A stretch of 64,000 nucleotides of DNA from Anaerofustis stercorihominis (GTDB lineage Bacteria; Bacillota; Clostridia; Eubacteriales; Anaerofustaceae): the NCBI GenBank assembly GCA_015058295.1, contig SVCP01000002.1, positions 43,278 to 107,277 of the forward strand, given 5' to 3'. The notes beneath the pieces were generated by a model. The model was not told the DNA's origin. It saw only the letters and a program-made list of their open reading frames with translations, and made no database searches. Shown here in pieces: positions 60,209 through 64,000 of this stretch. The first letter of the stretch is position 1; each line of letters begins with the position of its first letter. The position numbers were made by a program, and so were the translations under genes.

Positions 60209-61985
60209 CTTCCACAACCTCCGCTTCAATTTCAATAATTTCATCCTTTTTTACAGGCAATCTTATTATTACCAACGTTCCCTGTCCGAGTATACTTTCA
60301 ATATCCACATCGCCGTTATGCTTCTGCACAATGTGTTTTACGATGGAAAGTCCGAGACCGAAACCGCCCGAAAGACGACTGCGGTCATCTCCCACACGAT
60401 AAAACGCATCAAACACTTTACTGCGCACATTTTCCGGAATACCTTCGCCGTAGTCTCTTACGGTTATCTCAAGCATTTCTTCGTCATATGTTGCGGTTAC
60501 CCTTATAATATCCTGCTCATGGGAATATTTAAGGGCATTATCCATAACATTGAGAAGTACCTGCTTAAGTCTGTCATAATCTCCGCTTACCTTCGGAAGA
60601 TCTGAAGAGCCGTAAACGATAAGCATATTATTCTGCTCGGCCTTTATGTTCATTTCGGCAACAGCTTCTTCAATAAGGGTATTTACATCCACATCTGTGA
60701 ATATAAAGTCAAAGTCAAGGCTTCTGTAACTGTTTATGTTAAGAAGGTCATTTACAAGACGAAGAAGCCTTCTCGATTCGCTCTGGGTTACATCAAGGGC
60801 CTTGTCAGTAAGTCTTTTATCGTCTGTTCCTCTTCTGCGGAGAAGATCCACATAACCGATTATTGTGGTCAGCGGTGTTTTAAGTTCGTGCGATACACTG
60901 CTTATAAATTTATTCTGTTCCGCTTCCAGGCTCTTGAATGCGGTAATATCGCTTATGACAATCATTGCCTGGGAGCTTTCCTGACCGCTTATAACCGGAA
61001 CCACTGTATACAGATAATTCTTCTCTGCATAAACATATTCTCCTCTGGTGGTCTTTGATTTTGTGAAAGCATCTTCCAGACCCTGTTCAATATTGGGGAT
61101 AACATTTGTATAATCTTCGCCGCTGAGGTAATTTGCCGCACTTTTGTTTGTGAGAATAACCTGCATCCTCTCATCAACCATAAGTACGCCGTCCTCCAGG
61201 GCAGATACCACAGCTTCAAACTTTCTGTTCTGGATATGAAGCTGATTCATTTTTTCCCCGATTTTCTTCGCCATATTTTCGCTGGATGTTATGAGTTCTC
61301 TGATCTCATCATCCCTTTTGTAATTTATATCAGGCAGAGTTATCTCATCTTCTTCGACTGTCTTTTCGTTATACTCTTTAAGCTTTTTTATTGGAAGAAG
61401 CATCTTTGAGTATGCGGCATTGAATATAACAAAGCAAACTGCTGTCATTATCGCCGCAATTACACAGAACATTTTTGTTATCTGTGAGATCAGAAGGTCT
61501 GTCGCAGCCATTGATTTTATGATGGCACACACACCATATACATTCTCAGTTGATTTCAGGTTGGAGAAAAGTATAATATGATTTACACCGTCGATCTCCG
61601 TGTATACATATGATGTCTGACCTGTTTCATATACGCTCGATGCATATGCTTTATATTCTATGCTGTCTGCGTATGTGCTGTTTGTGCCGACTACGTTGAA
61701 TGATGTATCGTACAGTATTACATCCACAGAATAAAGAGTTCCTGTTTTCTGTGCATAATACTCTGCAGATGATGAATACAATACCGGCGACTGTTCATTG
61801 AGCTGTGATATTCCCACCGACTGGTTAATAAAAACATTGGTATCTTCAGCGATCATGTATGCCGAATCAAGGTTATTGTTGAACGCATACGAATGTACAC
61901 CTCTTACAACAGCTCCCGCAGTCAGAACAATGAGAAGCAAAAATATCAGAACCGCAGAAACTACGAGACGGTTTTTATACTTCAT
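60180..61985 (-). CDS. Sensor histidine kinase with PAS domain (PhoR/WalK-like)
   Basis: 601 residues. Membrane helices at about 7-29 and 174-196 flank an extracellular sensor domain. HAMP, a PAS domain (ALEDGVLMVDERMQVILTN near 262), HisKA SSVSHELKTPLTTIIGYVDL (histidine near 367) and HATPase (NVMDNALKYS, DYGEGIPEN, GFGLGLSIVKHI) follow. A glutamate-rich C-terminal tail of about 20 residues. Starts inside the regulator gene (11-base overlap). Confidence 0.95.
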   Translation of the reverse strand: MKYKNRLVVSAVLIFLLLIVLTAGAVVRGVHSYAFNNNLDSAYMIAEDTNVFINQSVGISQLNEQSPVLYSSSAEYYAQKTGTLYSVDVILYDTSFNVVGTNSTYADSIEYKAYASSVYETGQTSYVYTEIDGVNHIILFSNLKSTENVYGVCAIIKSMAATDLLISQITKMFCVIAAIMTAVCFVIFNAAYSKMLLPIKKLKEYNEKTVEEDEITLPDINYKRDDEIRELITSSENMAKKIGEKMNQLHIQNRKFEAVVSALEDGVLMVDERMQVILTNKSAANYLSGEDYTNVIPNIEQGLEDAFTKSKTTRGEYVYAEKNYLYTVVPVISGQESSQAMIVISDITAFKSLEAEQNKFISSVSHELKTPLTTIIGYVDLLRRRGTDDKRLTDKALDVTQSESRRLLRLVNDLLNINSYRSLDFDFIFTDVDVNTLIEEAVAEMNIKAEQNNMLIVYGSSDLPKVSGDYDRLKQVLLNVMDNALKYSHEQDIIRVTATYDEEMLEITVRDYGEGIPENVRSKVFDAFYRVGDDRSRLSGGFGLGLSIVKHIVQKHNGDVDIESILGQGTLVIIRLPVKKDEIIEIEAEVVEDENEDTLSE

Positions 61986-62673
61986 CGTTAAAATCTCTCA
62001 TTCTGTACCCGCTGCGGAAAACAGTCTCTATATATTTTTTTTCTGTTTTAAGAGCGATCTTTTTTCTGAGTCTCTGAATATGCATATCTATTGCCCTTGT
62101 ATCTTCATCGTATACTTTATATCCGATCTCCCTGCCGATACTTTCACGGGAAAATACTTTCATGGTATTTTTCATGAATAACATTAAAATTGCATATTCC
62201 GTACTTGTAAGATTCACTTCCGCACCACACACATACACACTCTTTGATTCATTTTTAACGCATATATCACCGTTTTTGTATTCTTCCGCTTTCTTTGGTT
62301 CGTTGATATTTTTATATCTGCGCAGGAGGGCCTTGACCCTCGCAAGAAGCTCTCCCGTGTCAAAGGGCTTTGTAATATAATCGTCTGCTCCGCTGTTAAG
62401 ACCGACTATCTTGTCGGGAATCTCGGATTTTGCTGTGAGCATAATTATAGGGACATTATTTTTCGCTGTGATCTGTTTACATACATCGATGCCGCTTATT
62501 TCCGGCAACATAAGATCCAGAAGTATCAGCTCAGGAGAAAATGTTTCGAATTTCTCGAGAGCTTCTTTTCCGTCATATGCTCTTTCACAGATATAGCCTT
62601 CAAGCTCAAGTTCCAGGGTCAGCAGTTCGCAGATATTTACTTCATCATCCACGACCAGAATTTTTTCGTTCAT
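61975..62673 (-). CDS. OmpR/PhoB-type response regulator
   Basis: 232 residues. Receiver with VVDDE (7-11), phosphoacceptor in LILLDLMLPEISG (near 55) and lysine in ITKPFDTGEL; winged-helix C-terminal domain (LTSTEYAILMLF and DMHIQRLRKKIA). GAGGGAGAAA precedes the ATG. Second gene of the operon led by the acidic protein and partner of the kinase at 60180. Confidence 0.95.
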   Translation of the reverse strand: MNEKILVVDDEVNICELLTLELELEGYICERAYDGKEALEKFETFSPELILLDLMLPEISGIDVCKQITAKNNVPIIMLTAKSEIPDKIVGLNSGADDYITKPFDTGELLARVKALLRRYKNINEPKKAEEYKNGDICVKNESKSVYVCGAEVNLTSTEYAILMLFMKNTMKVFSRESIGREIGYKVYDEDTRAIDMHIQRLRKKIALKTEKKYIETVFRSGYRMRDFNDEV

Positions 62674-62686
62674 TTTCTCCCTCCGT

Positions 62687-63928
62687 TTATTCTTCTTCTT
62701 TGATGCCTGCTTTGCGCAGAGCTTCTCTTATTTCGTTTGTATCGATTTTTGTAGTTCTTCTGTTGAGCCAGTTGTCAAAATCCTGCTCCTTCTGTTTTTT
62801 TCTGCGTTCAGCAAGTCTCTTTTCCTCGAGAGCTTTTACAAGCTGTGCAACTTCCGGGTCAACTTCCTCTTCTTTTTCAGCAGGTTCGGTTTCTTCATCC
62901 TCAAAGATAATGTCTTCGATGGAAATATCATCGGAAAGGATCTCTTCCACAAGAGTTTTTTCCGTTTCTTCAACAACTTCTTCCGTGGTTTCAACCATTT
63001 CTACCGCAGATTCCTCCGAAACATCTTCGGCTCCGACAGTCATTTCCGGCTGTACGGGCAATTCTTCAGCAATTTCAACAGATTCTTCTTCCGGTTCCGT
63101 TTCTTCATGAATTTCTTCGGGGATATTTTCTTCCTCATCAACTACAGGTTCTGCTTCTGTAATAACATCTTCTTCATCTGCTTCGGCAAAAATATCTTCG
63201 ATGGATTCTTCTTCTGTTTCGATCACTTCTTCGTCTGTAAGTTCGATGTCTTCAATGTTGACGTCATTGATAAAGACTTCTTCCGGTTCAATGGTTATTT
63301 CCATATCATCTTCCGTAATATCTTCAATAGTCTCTTCTTCGACTGTTGTGTCAGAAATAACTTCAGCCTCCGTCGTATCAGCTACAACTTCTTCCGGTAT
63401 TTCAGCTCCATCGGTTATTTCTTCGGCGGATACTTCCGGTTCTACGCAAATCTCTTCTGCATTTATCAAATCTTCAAATACATCAGCAATAGCCGCGTCT
63501 ATTTCATCAGGTTCTTCTGCCTGAACAGAAACTTTTTCGCTGACTTTATCGGACTGAAGGATAGTGTCGAGCTCAACAATGATTCCGCCGATATTGTTGT
63601 TTATTTCCGATGCGATCTCGAGAAGTCCGTCAGCTTCCGCTTTCATAGCATCGAAATCATTATCAATAGCCATTTCGTCGTATCTTTTCTTGAACATATC
63701 TTCCGCTTCGTCTTCGAGTTCATCCACATCAACGGAGATAATGGAAATAGCTTCATGTACAGTTTCTTCATCATTGTCACCGTCATCATCTTCATCATCA
63801 TCCACAGGCATACTGATGACTGTTGCAACCGTACTTTCGTCGGTTTCATCTTCATAAACTTCGTCGAGGACCACTTCACTGAGTGTTTCATCCTCTTCCA
63901 CGCGTAATAATTCTTTGACTGCTGCCAT
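62687..63928 (-). CDS. Highly acidic, mostly disordered protein with a basic helical C-terminus
   Basis: 413 residues; a large share are glutamate or aspartate, with valine/isoleucine/threonine in a low-complexity pattern (EEVVEETEKTLVEEI). Residues about 85-125 look ordered (FDAMKAEADGLLEIASEI). The last 50 are helical and basic (LEEKRLAERRKKQKEQDFDN, then a KAG end), a possible docking module. No signal peptide or membrane segment, so cytosolic. AGGAGG precedes ATG 63928; a -10 TATAAT is at 63979-63974. It heads the operon with the two-component system. Family not recognised. Confidence 0.75.
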   Translation of the reverse strand: MAAVKELLRVEEDETLSEVVLDEVYEDETDESTVATVISMPVDDDEDDDGDNDEETVHEAISIISVDVDELEDEAEDMFKKRYDEMAIDNDFDAMKAEADGLLEIASEINNNIGGIIVELDTILQSDKVSEKVSVQAEEPDEIDAAIADVFEDLINAEEICVEPEVSAEEITDGAEIPEEVVADTTEAEVISDTTVEEETIEDITEDDMEITIEPEEVFINDVNIEDIELTDEEVIETEEESIEDIFAEADEEDVITEAEPVVDEEENIPEEIHEETEPEEESVEIAEELPVQPEMTVGAEDVSEESAVEMVETTEEVVEETEKTLVEEILSDDISIEDIIFEDEETEPAEKEEEVDPEVAQLVKALEEKRLAERRKKQKEQDFDNWLNRRTTKIDTNEIREALRKAGIKEEE

Positions 63929-63973
63929 TTTACTTCCTCCTGAGTAATCTTGCCGTTTATCCTCTACAAAAAT

Positions 63974-63979
63974 ATTATA
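63974..63979 (-). promoter_or_regulatory. -10 element of the eight-gene leftward operon
   Basis: TATAAT on the minus strand (63979-63974). The expected -35 would fall at about 63997-64002, cut by the window end. Confidence 0.55.
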
Positions 63980-64000
63980 TAATAAATCCAGTTCTTTTTC

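Noticed and set aside
62541..63907. Long + strand open frames opposite the acidic protein
   Set aside because: They are antisense shadows rich in Ser/Phe, caused by GAA/GAT-rich codons on the coding strand.
1..64000. CRISPR array or prophage
   Set aside because: No regularly spaced direct repeats of 25-40 bases, no cas genes, and no integrase or structural phage genes were found.

Overview
The window is a dense, moderately AT-rich bacterial chromosome segment with Firmicutes-style strong Shine-Dalgarno sequences. The gene content (Jag/KhpB, Noc, a SpoVB-type flippase, HemZ, tandem zinc-ribbon membrane proteins, lysine riboswitch, radical-SAM and Fe-S proteins, acyl-ACP thioesterase) points to an anaerobic member of class Clostridia. 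I cannot name a genus. No phage, plasmid, CRISPR array, rRNA operon or intact insertion sequence is visible.

Layout. 0.2-2.6 kb: the origin-proximal series rpmH-rnpA-yidD-yidC-khpB. 3.2-6.4 kb: an ABC uptake operon behind a Tyr-rich leader peptide with mutually exclusive terminator and antiterminator. 6.6-7.3 kb: a MerR/TipAS regulator. 8.2-11.8 kb: acyl-ACP thioesterase-rlmH-pfkA-pyk. 11.9-19.7 kb: nuclease-helicase fusion, rsmA, SpoVB/MurJ-like flippase, ZIP transporter, EndA-like nuclease and three zinc-ribbon or helical-repeat membrane proteins. 19.9-22.8 kb: lysine-riboswitch-controlled amino-acid ABC transporter. 23.5-26.9 kb: XRE regulator and dnaX-ybaB-recR. 26.9-27.7 kb: a divergent intergenic region with a probable small RNA and an inverted pair of perfect DnaA boxes. 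27.7-30.6 kb: DUF5058, a membrane protein and an M20 peptidase. 30.6-32.7 kb: three zinc-ribbon/helical-repeat membrane proteins. 32.8-35.9 kb: small accessory genes, a rhomboid-like protein and a QueG-like Fe-S protein. 35.8-42.6 kb: comEC and mnmE-mnmG-noc. 42.9-45.7 kb: a membrane protein and a two-component system. 45.9-49.8 kb: a second probable small RNA, five tRNA genes, DUF554, an XRE/SLOG pair and a URO-D family protein. 50.0-52.7 kb: proB-proA and a P-loop kinase. 52.7-55.2 kb: nitroreductase, nfo, RluA-type synthase. 55.5-63.9 kb: one exported protein, then a long leftward operon: acidic protein, response regulator, kinase, beta-propeller lipoprotein, dtd, zinc protein, metallo-beta-lactamase, hemZ.

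Themes. Two amino-acid uptake systems sit under different RNA switches: ribosome stalling at Tyr codons, and lysine binding. Two separated clusters encode variants of one membrane-protein architecture. At least four intergenic gaps hold GC-rich arrays of short hairpins that look like a dispersed repeat family. The Noc protein carries Noc-type DNA-reading residues, and an exact Noc binding site lies 15 kb away inside nfo. The ribosomal/YidC and mnmE-mnmG-noc blocks, usually contiguous near the origin, are 36 kb apart here, and rsmG and parAB are not adjacent.
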